Shown: positions 28,433 to 37,766 of the stretch, piece after piece
Layout: each line of letters begins with the position of its first letter
Numbering within the stretch: position 1 is the first letter of the stretch
Source: Tritrichomonas musculus
Lineage: Eukaryota; Parabasalia; Tritrichomonadida; Tritrichomonadidae
Length of the DNA: 64,000 nt
Assembly (NCBI GenBank): GCA_039105265.1
Contig: JAPFFF010000009.1
Location: forward strand, 2,356,001-2,420,000
Reading direction: 5' to 3'
Notes under the pieces: model-generated
The model's database searches: none
What the model was told of the DNA's origin: nothing
Seen by the model: the letters and a program-made list of their open reading frames with translations, nothing else
Program-made: the position numbers and the translations under genes

Positions 28433-29962
28433 ATGAGCTTTTGCCAATGGACAAAGGAAGAAACAGAAACTTTTTCAAAGATTCAAATGGAAATTTGCGA
28501 TTTAAAAGTTGGTGGATATTCAAATATTGAAATTGCCAAGCGTTTTGACATTACACCTCAAGCTATTTATAACTCTATCCGAACAACTTTAACAGGAAAC
28601 CGTTGGACTCCGCATGAATCAAGAGGTGGAGGTCAAAAATACTTAGGTGATGTAGAAATTTCTACTTTCTTTAAAAAAATTGAAGAATGTTATTTAAATC
28701 TGAATTGTCTTAAAACTGTAGAAGCAGTTCAACTTGCCTACGAACTCAGAGCAAATCGTTATTTTCGTTGTTTACAGATACTTGATTGTTTAAAGAATGT
28801 CTTTAAATCTAGTCGTGCAAAACAGATTGTTAATTCTCTAGAACCTTTCATTCCTTGCGAATCATGGATTAATCACTTCTGTGCAAGGCACAACATCACT
28901 CTTAAGAACCCTGAATCTCTGGAGGAAGCTAGAAGAAGATGCTGTAACACAGCTGTGATTAAACAATTCTTTAAACAAAACAAAAGTATTTTATCAAAAG
29001 TACACAAATGTAATTTATGGAACGCAGATGAATCCTCTAGTTCTTTAACTAAAAAGTTCAAGGTATTAATAACTGGAAAAGCAGAGCATTCAATTTCATC
29101 AGTAAGCAGCGTGGAGCCTCATATTACAGGAATGTTCTGCTTTAACGCTCTGGGAGTTCGGCTAGATCCATTCATTATCTTACCAAAACTAGCCAAACTC
29201 CCAGAAGAGTTAAGAGACATTCCTGCTTTTTTTAACTCACAGAGCAGCGGATGGATGACGAAGAATATTTTCTTAGCATTTTGTGTTTTCTTTGTGTCCA
29301 AAGTTTCAAAATATAAATTGGATCTACCTACAGAAGAAGCAGAACAACCAACAATACTTATTTTAGATAATCACTCAAGTCGTTATAACAGTTTAGCTCT
29401 TGAATACTTGGCTTTACATAATGTCCAATTACTAACTTTTCCACCTCATTGTTCTCACTTGCTGCAGCCATTTGATGTGGCTGCAGCAAGAAGTCTTAAG
29501 TCAAACATGGAAAAATACCAATATAAAAAAACCATAAATGATGTTTTATTAAAATTAAATTCAAACGCCTCAAAAGCACGTTATAAAACAATAGTTTCAA
29601 TAGTCGAATCGTGGAGGACAATCGATACAGAAATTCTAAAGAACGGATTCAGAATAAGTGGTTTGGCTCCATTCGATGAAAATGTTATAATGAGCAGTAA
29701 ATATATAAATAAAAACATTCAAGAAATAAACGTTCCCAATGCAGGACAGGATTTAACCTCAGAAAAAAACCGGTTGGAACAATACAATAAAGAAAGTTAT
29801 TTTCATGCTGATGATATCGATCAAATAATGAAAATTGAATATCCTGCAATCAGAGCCATATTAGAAACAAATAATCATTCATCAGGAATAATATTAAGTA
29901 AACTTCCGTCTTTGTTTATCAAATGCGATAATAACAAATATCAAAAAGTTTCTTTTTATTAA
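28433..29962 (+). CDS. Pogo/Tigger-like DDE transposase
   Basis: A 509-residue transposase. An N-terminal helix-turn-helix (about residues 20-50: GGYSNIEIAKRFDITPQAIYNSI) and a second helical DNA-binding region precede a DDE_1-type catalytic core. The three acidic residues are visible: LWNADESS (about 195), ILDNHSSRYN (about 306) and LQPFDVAAARSLKSN (about 343). The second and third Asp are about 36 residues apart, and the PPHCSHLLQPFD motif is diagnostic of the pogo/Tigger/jerky group. It would cut and paste its own element, recognising the 28225/30415 ends. The frame is uninterrupted and starts 208 bases inside the element. Domesticated relatives exist in other eukaryotes, but here the ends and TA duplication show a transposon gene. 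Confidence 0.93.
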   Translation: MSFCQWTKEETETFSKIQMEICDLKVGGYSNIEIAKRFDITPQAIYNSIRTTLTGNRWTPHESRGGGQKYLGDVEISTFFKKIEECYLNLNCLKTVEAVQLAYELRANRYFRCLQILDCLKNVFKSSRAKQIVNSLEPFIPCESWINHFCARHNITLKNPESLEEARRRCCNTAVIKQFFKQNKSILSKVHKCNLWNADESSSSLTKKFKVLITGKAEHSISSVSSVEPHITGMFCFNALGVRLDPFIILPKLAKLPEELRDIPAFFNSQSSGWMTKNIFLAFCVFFVSKVSKYKLDLPTEEAEQPTILILDNHSSRYNSLALEYLALHNVQLLTFPPHCSHLLQPFDVAAARSLKSNMEKYQYKKTINDVLLKLNSNASKARYKTIVSIVESWRTIDTEILKNGFRISGLAPFDENVIMSSKYINKNIQEINVPNAGQDLTSEKNRLEQYNKESYFHADDIDQIMKIEYPAIRAILETNNHSSGIILSKLPSLFIKCDNNKYQKVSFY

Positions 29963-30192
29963 ACTATTTAATTTATCATTCATTTATATGTATTAATTTT
30001 GTATCATTTTTGTTGATCAAACTCTTTTTTTCTTGAATTGAACCTGAAAATATAATAAGCATTTCCTTCTTTTGTAAATGTAATTATTTTTTTAAAAAAA
30101 ATAGCCATTAAAGATCATTAAATTGCAAGCCTCCTGATGTTCAGGAGGAAAATGAACAGGAAAATTTAAAAATATCTTTTTAAGAAATTGTT

Positions 30193-30267
30193 TGTCTTGT
30201 TTTTTTCCCTCATAAATATTGAATGTCTTGTTTTTTTTCTCACAAATATTGAATGTCTTGTTTTTTT
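30193..30267. repeat. Short tandem repeat, about 30-bp unit
   Basis: TGTCTTGTTTTTTT begins at 30193, 30224 and 30254, each of the first two followed by a (T/C)CTCAxAAATATTGAA tail. It lies in the 3' untranslated part of the pogo-like element. Confidence 0.75.
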
Positions 30268-30357
30268 AATATTCAAATTCTATGAATTTATTTCTGAAAA
30301 ATTAAATACAACTCTGAATATTTGATTTTTATTATCAAAAAATTTGTATGAAATTGA

Positions 30358-30415
30358 TTGCTTTCACAATTTATATGAGGCTTAATATGAGAATGAATAC
30401 TCTGTCCAGTGATGG
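30358..30415. repeat. Right terminal inverted repeat region of pogo-like element
   Basis: Inner repeat 30358-30381 and outer repeat 30403-30415, inverse of the left end. The TA target copy follows at 30416-30417. Confidence 0.88.
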
Positions 30416-30417
30416 TA

Positions 30418-31275
30418 TTTTAAACTTTTTTGGACAAAATGCTCTCAATTTTTTTGTGAATATTTTAGCAGTTTATAAATTGGTCAGTTTATAAAAAAGG
30501 AAAATAAGCAGCTAAGCACCAATATCTCTTCCAGAACAGACTCAAACAACAACCTCATCTTACCATAGAGCAAGATAGTTCAGATGCATGATGCGATCAT
30601 ACTTTTTCTCACGAAATGAGAATTTATTTAGATTTTCAGATTAGAAGTCAAAGCCATTGCAAAAGGACAAATACTTTCGGTATTTTCCAACCTAGCGAGC
30701 TTTCATATTTAGGCACAAATAAGTATATTGTGTTAAAAATATTATAATCTCATCTTTCCATAAACTCCTTAAGAAATCCCATATCTCGTGTTTTTTTTTT
30801 GATATACTTTGTATTAAGATAAGTTCAATAGCAGATTACTGACTGTTTTTTTATGTAACATGCTAAATTTATCTCTTATATCATTATCATCTTTTATAAA
30901 AAATATAAAGCTATTATTTAATATGCTTTGCAAATGATTTTATAGCTTTATGGCTATAAAATTATTATCTTTTTTTATTATAATTTTTTTTTAAAAGTTT
31001 GAGTTCAGAAAAAAATCCAAAAAAGTTTAAAAAATTGAATGCTCTAAAATGAGCATTCAATTTTGTCCAAAAAAGTTTAAAAAAAAAATCTATCAAAAAT
31101 TGATTTCATTTTTCTTAATAAAAAAGAATACTGTTAGAAGGATACATGAGAGTTGTTCATGACCCTCTAAAGTATATCGGATGAATCTTGTTCTGCATTA
31201 TTAAAATTAAATGATTCATAAATGAAAGAATCATTACCTCCGTCACTTATCTCGAATTCGATGAAGGGATCTACT
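30418..31275. other. Remainder of older element; hairpin flanked by direct repeats
   Basis: No gene. 30418-30439 and 31061-31082 are perfect 22-bp inverted repeats. At 31031-31064 there is a perfect 14-base-arm hairpin (AAAATTGAATGCTC, 6-base loop, inverse), flanked on both sides by the 19-bp direct repeat TCCAAAAAAGTTTAAAAAA (31016-31034 and 31066-31084). The stretch 30508-30720 is more base-balanced than its surroundings but has no open frame of note. Confidence 0.6.
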
Positions 31276-31737
31276 TCAAGGTATTTTTTCAGGAGTAGTA
31301 TTTTTTTGAATTCCTATTTGGTCTTTTAATTTTTGGTATTTTTTCAAATTTTTAATTTCATAAATTGTTGTATTTCTTGTGAATCTTTCACAATAGAAAT
31401 AAGTCCAGCTCTTTGGATTATTTAGTTTCTTATAATTGAAACTTGGAGGAGCTCGATTTCTTAAAACTTCGGAAGATCTTTTTACTTCGAAGCCATTTAG
31501 ACTAAAATATTTGGTTATTGAATTGCCCCTTTTCCCCAAGTTTTTTCCTAATCTACTTGAATTCGCCATAAAACTGCCATCAGAATTTCGATAGCATCCC
31601 AGACCTTCAATCATATTAATATTCTGATATTTGTCGGCCAGGTTTAGAAGCAGAAAAGTGGCAGGTATCTGATCAATTTTGTTGTCTTTCAGAAAGTTCG
31701 TTAAAGAATCAAGCTGGTTCTTTTCTTCTTGATTCAT
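31276..31737 (-). CDS. Small protein with initiator-binding-domain-like fold
   Basis: A 153-residue protein from the ATG at 31735-31737. An initiator-like TCATTTTTT lies about 15-22 bases upstream, which favours this Met over one 11 codons earlier. Residues 45-145 show a spacing similar to the IBP39 DNA-binding domain: a helix ending LGKNLGKRGNSITKYFSLNGFEV (split around residues 75-97), then about 20 residues, then KSWTYFYCERFTRNT. In IBP39 the comparable parts are IKLNTLNVNLKDL, DGW and GFTRS. If correct, this is a stand-alone winged-helix DNA-binding protein, possibly a promoter factor or a repeat-associated gene. It sits next to transposon remnants. Similarity is by eye only and modest. 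Confidence 0.45.
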   Translation of the reverse strand: MNQEEKNQLDSLTNFLKDNKIDQIPATFLLLNLADKYQNINMIEGLGCYRNSDGSFMANSSRLGKNLGKRGNSITKYFSLNGFEVKRSSEVLRNRAPPSFNYKKLNNPKSWTYFYCERFTRNTTIYEIKNLKKYQKLKDQIGIQKNTTPEKIP

Positions 31738-32863
31738 AAAAATAAAATAAAAAAAATGATGTACTTGCATTCAAATATTTCTTTGTCATATTAGAGAAAA
31801 AAAAAAATCTGAGTCGCATCATGATGAAAATTTTTTTTATCATATAAAATTTTTAAAATTTTGGAAATATTAAAAGTGTTAACACTTTAAACGGTCGCCA
31901 TGGAAAATATAAATATCTTCACATCTATAATGAATTAATTGTCATAAATAGAATATTTGTTTGATATCCTTTTTATATTAATTATTAAAAGAGTTTAATG
32001 CCAATATATGAAATATTACAAAAATAAAATATTCAAATTTCATGTAAAATCAAAAATTTGAAAATTCGCTCTTTAAAAATCTTTGTAATCCGATATACAT
32101 TAACATATTAAAATTTGAGAGAATAAGGTTTAAACCATAAGCCCCTCTATTAAAAATAAAGATTTTAAAAAATATAAAAATATACGTTAGATAGTTATCT
32201 TTTTTTAGAAGGTAATGTTAACCAAAATCATAAACGTACGAAAAATTTTAAAATCGATGCAAACTTTTTTGTGATGAAAAAAAAAAATTAGATCCAATTT
32301 ATCATATTTACCATCACTTCAGCGACAAATATCACGTTCGTTCTCGTAAAACCACACAAAAAAAAGATATCAAATATTGATGCTGAAAACTTTTTTTGAT
32401 AAAACTTTGTAAATCAGCATATTTTTATATTATAATTAATTTGTTATAATTATGAGAAAATACATTAAGCAGATATTGCTGAGAAGAAAAATTTGAAAAA
32501 AAGCGTATTTGCTTTATAAGTTTTTTTATAGTTTATTTAATCAAATGTAATATTGACAAATCGATTTAATATTAATTAAAGTTTTCTTTTAGTATAAAAG
32601 AACTATTTTTCGTGCTGATAATTGTCGAAATATGATATCAATCTGCATGTCAAAAATAATATTTTTAAGCTTACTCTCTTTACATCTCTTCTAAATTTCG
32701 CATAACATTAATAAAAAGGTAAAAATTAAGCAAAATATTAAGGCATAAAGGTCTCATTTGATATGGTTATCTTTTAGTATAAAAAATGGAATTTGTATTG
32801 AAAAAGAAATGAAAAAAATGAGAAAAAAATAAATTACCAAAATTAAACTTTATTCATTCCTAT
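31738..32863. other. Intergenic, mostly featureless
   Basis: Over 1.1 kb of AT-rich sequence. One exact 16-bp palindrome, AAAGTGTTAACACTTT, is at 31873-31888. Nothing else stands out. Confidence 0.55.
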
Positions 32864-35653
32864 TTATCTTGGTTCATCTCTTGCTCTTTGTGAAGCCATA
32901 TGTCCTGCAAGTGTACCGAAGATAATGATATCTGCAACAGCGTTACCACCGATACGGTTGCCACCGTGAATTCCACCAACAACTTCACCAGCTGCATAAG
33001 CACCTGGAATGATCTTCTTATCTTGGTCAAGAACTTGTGCGCTTGTGTTGATTGTAACACCACCCATTGTGTGATGGACACCTGGTGCAATGCGGATTGC
33101 ATAGTATGGAGCCTTGTTGATTGGTGCACGTAAACCTGTGGTTCTTCCAAAGTCATCATCGTGTTGTTTCTCGACAAATCCATTATATCTTTCAAGTGTC
33201 TTAGCGAATGTTGCTGGATCAATCTTAAGTGCTTGAGCAAGTTCTTCTGGAGTATTAGCTTGTGTAACAAGGTTAGCACGGATATATTCATCAGTTGCCT
33301 TATTCTTTTCATGAACGTGTTCATCGAAAACGATGTATGAGTAATGTTCTGGTAATGCAATGATTGCAGCAGAAACTTTATCACGGGTTTCAAGTTCATT
33401 GAAGAATCTGTTACCTGCTTGGCTAACAAGAATAGCACCACCACCACGGATTGATTCAGAGATCAAATATGATGTTGTTTGTTCAACAGTTGGGTGAATT
33501 TGAATTTGTTTCATGTCAACTGTGCCTGCACCAATGTCAGTAAGAAGTTTGATACCATCACCAGTTGCACCCTTGTGGTTAGTTGTAACAAATCCTTTGA
33601 GTTGTGGTTGGTATTGGCAAACCATTTCACTGTTTGCACTGAAACCTCCTGTTGCAACAATGACGTTGTTTGTACGAACTGTGATGTGTTCTCCTTCTTC
33701 GTTAACGCATTCAATTGAGCGAACTGAGTTTCTTTCGAAGTTAAGCTTAGTAACTTTGGTGTCAAGTAAAACTTCTATATCTCTCTTGTTGATGTTTCTG
33801 ACAAGACCGCTGATAAGGTAGCCACCAACAGCTGAGCCATCACGTGGTCTGTGGCAACGTTCAACACTCATACCACCTGTGAATGTGAGATCATTGAGCA
33901 TGATACCACGGATTGCAAGCCATTCGACGGCTCCTGGAGCATTTTCGACAAATCTCCTAAGAAGGTCTGGATTGTTAAGATTCTTTCCACCTTTCATTGT
34001 TTCTTCGAAGAAGAGTTCTTTGCTATCTTTGATGCGTTTGACACGTTGGTAACGGGTTTCTGCAGCATTCATACCAGCAGATGATTTGATAGTGTTACCA
34101 CCAATGCTTGACATCTTTTCAATGATAAGAACGCTAGAACCTTCATCATGAGCTTGGATAGCAGCTGAAAGTCCAGCACCTCCAGTTCCGATAACGACAA
34201 CATCATAGAATTTAGGTTCGTTTGTTCCACCTTCTTCTGCTTGGCGTTCCTTTACTGATTGAGCAATTGCCTTTGAAACAGCTTTTTCGACTGCAACAGA
34301 TTGTGTTGTTGCACCTGAAACAGCATCAACGTGTGGGCTGTTAGCTTCAAGGATTCTCTTTCTGATTTCTTCATAACTAACATTGAAATCTGGATTATCA
34401 TATTTACCTGAAACAAGTTCGATGTCTTTGATACAGTCAGTTTCAAGAGTGATGTTCAAAGTTAATTCAACATCATCATCCATAACCTTTTGCTTGAATA
34501 CACCTGGCTTGAATTTGGCATCACCAAGGCTTGTATCAACAATCATTTGTTCGACAAGAGAGAAGTGCCAAAGTGGTTCTGGAATCTTGAGTTGTTCACG
34601 TCTTGTGCTATCAATCTTATATTCCATCTTAACGCCATATTTAACATTACGAACCCAATCTGGGAAGGCAATGATACCACGACCAATTGCAACTAGGTCA
34701 TATCCTTGGTCTAAAGCATTAACAACATCGTTATAATTGAGGATGCAACCAACAGCCATAATTGGAACCTGAGCAAGTGTCTTGGATTGGTGTTCACGGA
34801 TGTATTTGATTGTTGGTGTCTTGTCACTTCTGTTGCAGATTGAAGGACGCATGTAATGTCCCATTGAAATGTGAAGATAGTCAACGCCCTTTTCAGCTAA
34901 TTTTTCAAGAAGGTACATTGTGTCATCAAGTCTAATTCCTGGAACTTCCATTTCTTCTGGTGAAAAACGATAACCAATGATGAAGCTGTCATCAGCATAT
35001 TGTTTAACCATCTTTTGGGTAATATCAAGGACAGCAAGTGGGAATTTGATACGATTTTCACGGCTTCCACCCCATTCATCATCACGTTGGTTGGAGTTTT
35101 CAGAGTAGAATTGTTGGATTAAATATGTGTTAGCACCGTGAATTTCGACACCATCAAAACCTGCTTGGCAAGCACGACGAACAGCATCACCGAATTTTTG
35201 AATCATGTCAGTAACATCTTTTGCAGTCATTCCTTCTGGGATTGGCATGTTTGGACGTGGAGCTGGAATTGGGGATGGGCAGATTGGCATGCGTCCACCA
35301 ATAAGCTTTGGATCAACCATACGACCACCATGATAAATTTGAATAACAGCCTTTGATCCTTTAGCTTGAATGGCCTTTGCAATTTTTGAGAGACCTTCAA
35401 TCTTTGAGTCTTTATCGATACCAAGGGCACCTGGAAAAGCGCAACCACGATCATCAACGAAAGCGCATTCGACAAGGACAACACCGATGTCACCAGCACG
35501 CTCTGCATAATAGTCAATAAGTTCAGTTGGGACAGATCCATCATGATAGCCAGAGCATGTAGTCATTGGAGCCATGAAGCAACGATTCTTGATTTCGGTA
35601 CCATTTGGCAATGTGTATGATCCGAAGATACGAGCGAGGTTTTGTTCAGCCAT
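32864..35653 (-). CDS. OYE - FMN_bind - fumarate-reductase-type flavoprotein fusion
   Basis: A 929-residue, three-module flavoprotein. Residues 1-385 are an Old-Yellow-Enzyme-like FMN barrel (HGANTYLIQQFYSENSNQR, DDEWGGSRENR). Residues 390-475 are an FMN_bind domain with the DAVSGATTQS motif (near 445), whose Thr takes covalent FMN in enzymes modified by ApbE. Residues 480-929 are a flavocytochrome-c/fumarate-reductase FAD domain with VVVIGTGGAGLSAA, QIHPTVEQ, SIRGGGAILV, RFFNELETRD, HHTMGG and GGIHGGNRIGG. All fumarate-reductase catalytic segments look intact. Bacterial NADH:fumarate or acrylate reductases share this fusion, so NADH oxidation coupled to reduction of an unsaturated acid in the cytosol is likely. 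Codon use is less AT-biased than neighbours, suggesting high expression. Bacterial origin by transfer is probable. Confidence 0.9.
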   Translation of the reverse strand: MAEQNLARIFGSYTLPNGTEIKNRCFMAPMTTCSGYHDGSVPTELIDYYAERAGDIGVVLVECAFVDDRGCAFPGALGIDKDSKIEGLSKIAKAIQAKGSKAVIQIYHGGRMVDPKLIGGRMPICPSPIPAPRPNMPIPEGMTAKDVTDMIQKFGDAVRRACQAGFDGVEIHGANTYLIQQFYSENSNQRDDEWGGSRENRIKFPLAVLDITQKMVKQYADDSFIIGYRFSPEEMEVPGIRLDDTMYLLEKLAEKGVDYLHISMGHYMRPSICNRSDKTPTIKYIREHQSKTLAQVPIMAVGCILNYNDVVNALDQGYDLVAIGRGIIAFPDWVRNVKYGVKMEYKIDSTRREQLKIPEPLWHFSLVEQMIVDTSLGDAKFKPGVFKQKVMDDDVELTLNITLETDCIKDIELVSGKYDNPDFNVSYEEIRKRILEANSPHVDAVSGATTQSVAVEKAVSKAIAQSVKERQAEEGGTNEPKFYDVVVIGTGGAGLSAAIQAHDEGSSVLIIEKMSSIGGNTIKSSAGMNAAETRYQRVKRIKDSKELFFEETMKGGKNLNNPDLLRRFVENAPGAVEWLAIRGIMLNDLTFTGGMSVERCHRPRDGSAVGGYLISGLVRNINKRDIEVLLDTKVTKLNFERNSVRSIECVNEEGEHITVRTNNVIVATGGFSANSEMVCQYQPQLKGFVTTNHKGATGDGIKLLTDIGAGTVDMKQIQIHPTVEQTTSYLISESIRGGGAILVSQAGNRFFNELETRDKVSAAIIALPEHYSYIVFDEHVHEKNKATDEYIRANLVTQANTPEELAQALKIDPATFAKTLERYNGFVEKQHDDDFGRTTGLRAPINKAPYYAIRIAPGVHHTMGGVTINTSAQVLDQDKKIIPGAYAAGEVVGGIHGGNRIGGNAVADIIIFGTLAGHMASQRARDEPR

Positions 35654-37087
35654 AGGAAAAAAACCTAGTTTAAAAATGAAAAAGTTAAGTGACTACTAAC
35701 TCAACTTTTTAAAAAAATTCATAGGTGAGTTTATATAGATCAAATGAGTGAATTGAACTTTTTTTGTGAAATCCGTTAGTAAGGATTAACAAAATATAAA
35801 ACTAAAGTTAATAAAAAAAATTATTTTTATAAAAGAAATTTTATATTTTGTATTACTATATGTCCTATAGTTATTCTTATAGTAAAAGAGAATTTCAAGG
35901 GCTAAAGAGTCATAAAATATTGAAAATTAAACTTGAATTGTGATTATTTGTTATGGATCTCAAAGTGTTTCCAAGTTCCACTTTTTCAAAAAAAAAATAA
36001 TATTATTTCATTCATTGAAATTTGAAAGTTATTGGGAAAAGTTGCATCTCCTCAGTGGTTGGAAATTTATTGGCCAATTATTTTACATTAAATTTTCTTA
36101 ATAAAAGTATTATTTATCATCAATTAAACTTATAAAAAAGTTAATAAAATGCTTTTCTTGAGTTTTTCAATCATATTTATTTGTCTATATATAAAAAAAT
36201 TGTTCAATTTTAAATTAAGTCAATAAATTAAATAATTGGTTCTAATTGAAATCATTAATTTATTTTCTTGAAATAGGCTAGTGAAAAGAAGTTATTGATA
36301 TAGATATTACTTTGATGATATTATCAAAAAGTTTAACCGATTTTTTTGATTGCTTATAAAAAGTTTAATATGTTGATCTTTTTCTGTTAAAAGAAAAAGA
36401 AATGTCCAGATAGATCGAAATTTTTGAAATATTTGATTGACAATAAAAAGAATTTTGGTGAAATATAAACTATAAATATTAATTAAAATATCATATTTCA
36501 AAAAAAATGTAATTGTTTTGTCCAATATTAAGATATTTAAATTTGGTTACTCAAATAAATTTTATAAGAAAGTTTGGGATTTATAAAATAATGTATATTT
36601 TATTAAGCTTGATATATATTAATATATTTAATACATAAAACAAATACACCAATTAATATCCAAAATTTTCCACAAAATTTGTCTTGAAAAACTCAGAAAA
36701 AGAATCAAGGTCAATAATTAATCTTAAATAACGAAATAATATAAGTTAATATGCAATTTTCTATATTATTTGAAATCATTTTGAAAATTAATTCTTTGAA
36801 ATGGAATCATAAATAATTTTGAATTTAATAATTAACTAAAAAATCTTCATAACAATAAATAAAATTTATAAAAATATAATCATTTGTAATAAAAATGAAG
36901 CTTTTAAGGTAGAAATTCTTGTTAAGATATAATAAAAATAATTAATTTCAAAAAAAAAACTGGAAATTGTTGTATAATAACTATTTAGAATCAATAAAAA
37001 TAATAATTAACTATTTAGCATTAATAATTAATTAATCGTTCCTAAAAAAATATATTTAATTTTCACAATGAACTGAATTTTTTGAAC
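35654..37087. other. Gene-poor AT-rich spacer
   Basis: About 1.4 kb of very AT-rich sequence upstream of the flavoprotein gene. Small frames here are short and Phe/Ile/Lys rich, as expected from base composition, and I call none of them. No structured repeat is seen before 37088. Confidence 0.6.
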
Positions 37088-37326
37088 AATCGTTTTTTTC
37101 TACGCCACTTTTTGAATGGTTTTTCTATCCATGAGTAGCTATACGCACCAGTGACCACCACGGGGCTGCGCGAAGCCGAATCAGGTTCCTTGAATTGCTG
37201 GATGAATCGGGAAGCCATTTGAACATTATATTTATGCATTATTTAGCAAAAATTGAATAAAAAATGTATAAAAAAGTATTCAAAAAGTTTTAAAGTTTTC
37301 AAAAAGTGGCGTAGAAAAACACGATT
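37088..37326. mobile_element. MITE-like element with 29-bp terminal inverted repeats
   Basis: AATCGTTTTTTTCTACGCC... at 37088-37116 and its inverse at 37298-37326 match over 29 bases with one difference. The whole unit is 239 bp, non-coding, with a GC-richer centre (37140-37215) unlike its surroundings. The 12-bp word GAATTTTTTGAA lies just outside both ends (37075-37086 and 37331-37342), 1 and 4 bases from the repeats, and could be a target-site duplication. The family is unknown; it is not an obvious relative of the pogo-like element, as end sequences differ. Confidence 0.65.
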
Positions 37327-37499
37327 CCCCGAATTTTTTGAATAAAAATAGAGGTGCTGAAGCTGACTTCACTTAAATTTTGAATTATTTATTCTTTGAT
37401 TAGATATAGCTAGATATAGCTATATTATCAATGACTAAAAACCTTTAATACTAAAAAAAAGTATTCAAAAGTTTTAAAAAAATAAAAAAAAATATGTTT

Positions 37500-37690
37500 A
37501 TTTTTTTTTCGAACTTGAAACTTCGGGTATCCTCGAGATTTCCTCGGAAATTGAATACTTCGGGTAAATCGGGATCGAGGATGGCCGAGAAAAACGGTTA
37601 TTTTACTCGGGTAAACTGAGTACGGGAGTCTCCTCGATCCCGATATTATTTTCGGGTAGACTACTCCTCCTCGTCCTTGAAAAGCATACC
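37500..37690. repeat. GC-rich hairpin block
   Basis: A markedly GC-richer patch in an AT-rich region. ATCGGGATCGAGGA (37568-37581) and TCCTCGATCCCGAT (37631-37644) are perfect 14-base inverted arms around 49 bases. CTTCGGGTA occurs at about 37513 and 37558, and related TCGGGTA words flank the arms on either side. No frame. The origin is unknown: repeat remnant, replication or transcription signal. Confidence 0.55.
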
Positions 37691-37766
37691 TGAAAAAAGG
37701 TGATTTTGTATAAATGAATATCTTTTTTAAGAAAATTCTTGTAAAAAAGAATCAAAATCAAATGCA

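Larger units (their letters stand above)
28225..30415 (+). mobile_element. Intact-looking pogo/Tigger-like DNA transposon with TA duplication
   Basis: A 2191-bp element with terminal inverted repeats CCATCACTGGACA (28225-28237) and TGTCCAGTGATGG at the far end (30403-30415), flanked by TA at 28223-28224 and 30416-30417. A second, internal inverted repeat of 24 bases (GCCTCATAxxAATTGTGAAAGC core) lies at 28261-28284 and 30358-30381 with two differences. TA target duplication places it in the Tc1/mariner superfamily. The single gene inside is an open transposase. Ends, target duplication and frame all look whole, so it may be recently active. Its 3' part has two to three tandem copies of a 30-bp unit (30193-30267). 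Confidence 0.9.
28213..31088. mobile_element. Older inverted-repeat element (about 0.7 kb) split by a pogo-like insertion
   Basis: With the pogo-like element (28225-30415) and one TA removed, the left flank GATAGATTTTTA (28213-28224) continues into TTTTAAACTTTTTTGGACAAAA (30418-30439, written in two parts because of length). The reverse complement of 31061-31088 plus its continuation gives the same series with a single A/T difference over 34 bases. The two arms bound about 0.65 kb without a clear gene. So an older element or inverted-repeat pair existed first, and the transposon landed at a TA inside its left arm. Outer boundaries are uncertain. Confidence 0.65.

Noticed and set aside
31873-31888. 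16-bp perfect palindrome AAAGTGTTAACACTTT
   Set aside because: Listed only as a note; a single palindrome of this size in 64 kb of AT-rich DNA may be chance and has no partner or gene context.
33511-35544. Short frames inside the flavoprotein gene on both strands
   Set aside because: All lie within the well-supported 929-codon frame and have no independent evidence.
36307-36525. 72-codon minus-strand frame in the desert
   Set aside because: Phe/Ile/Lys composition expected from AT-rich DNA, with no motif and no good start context.
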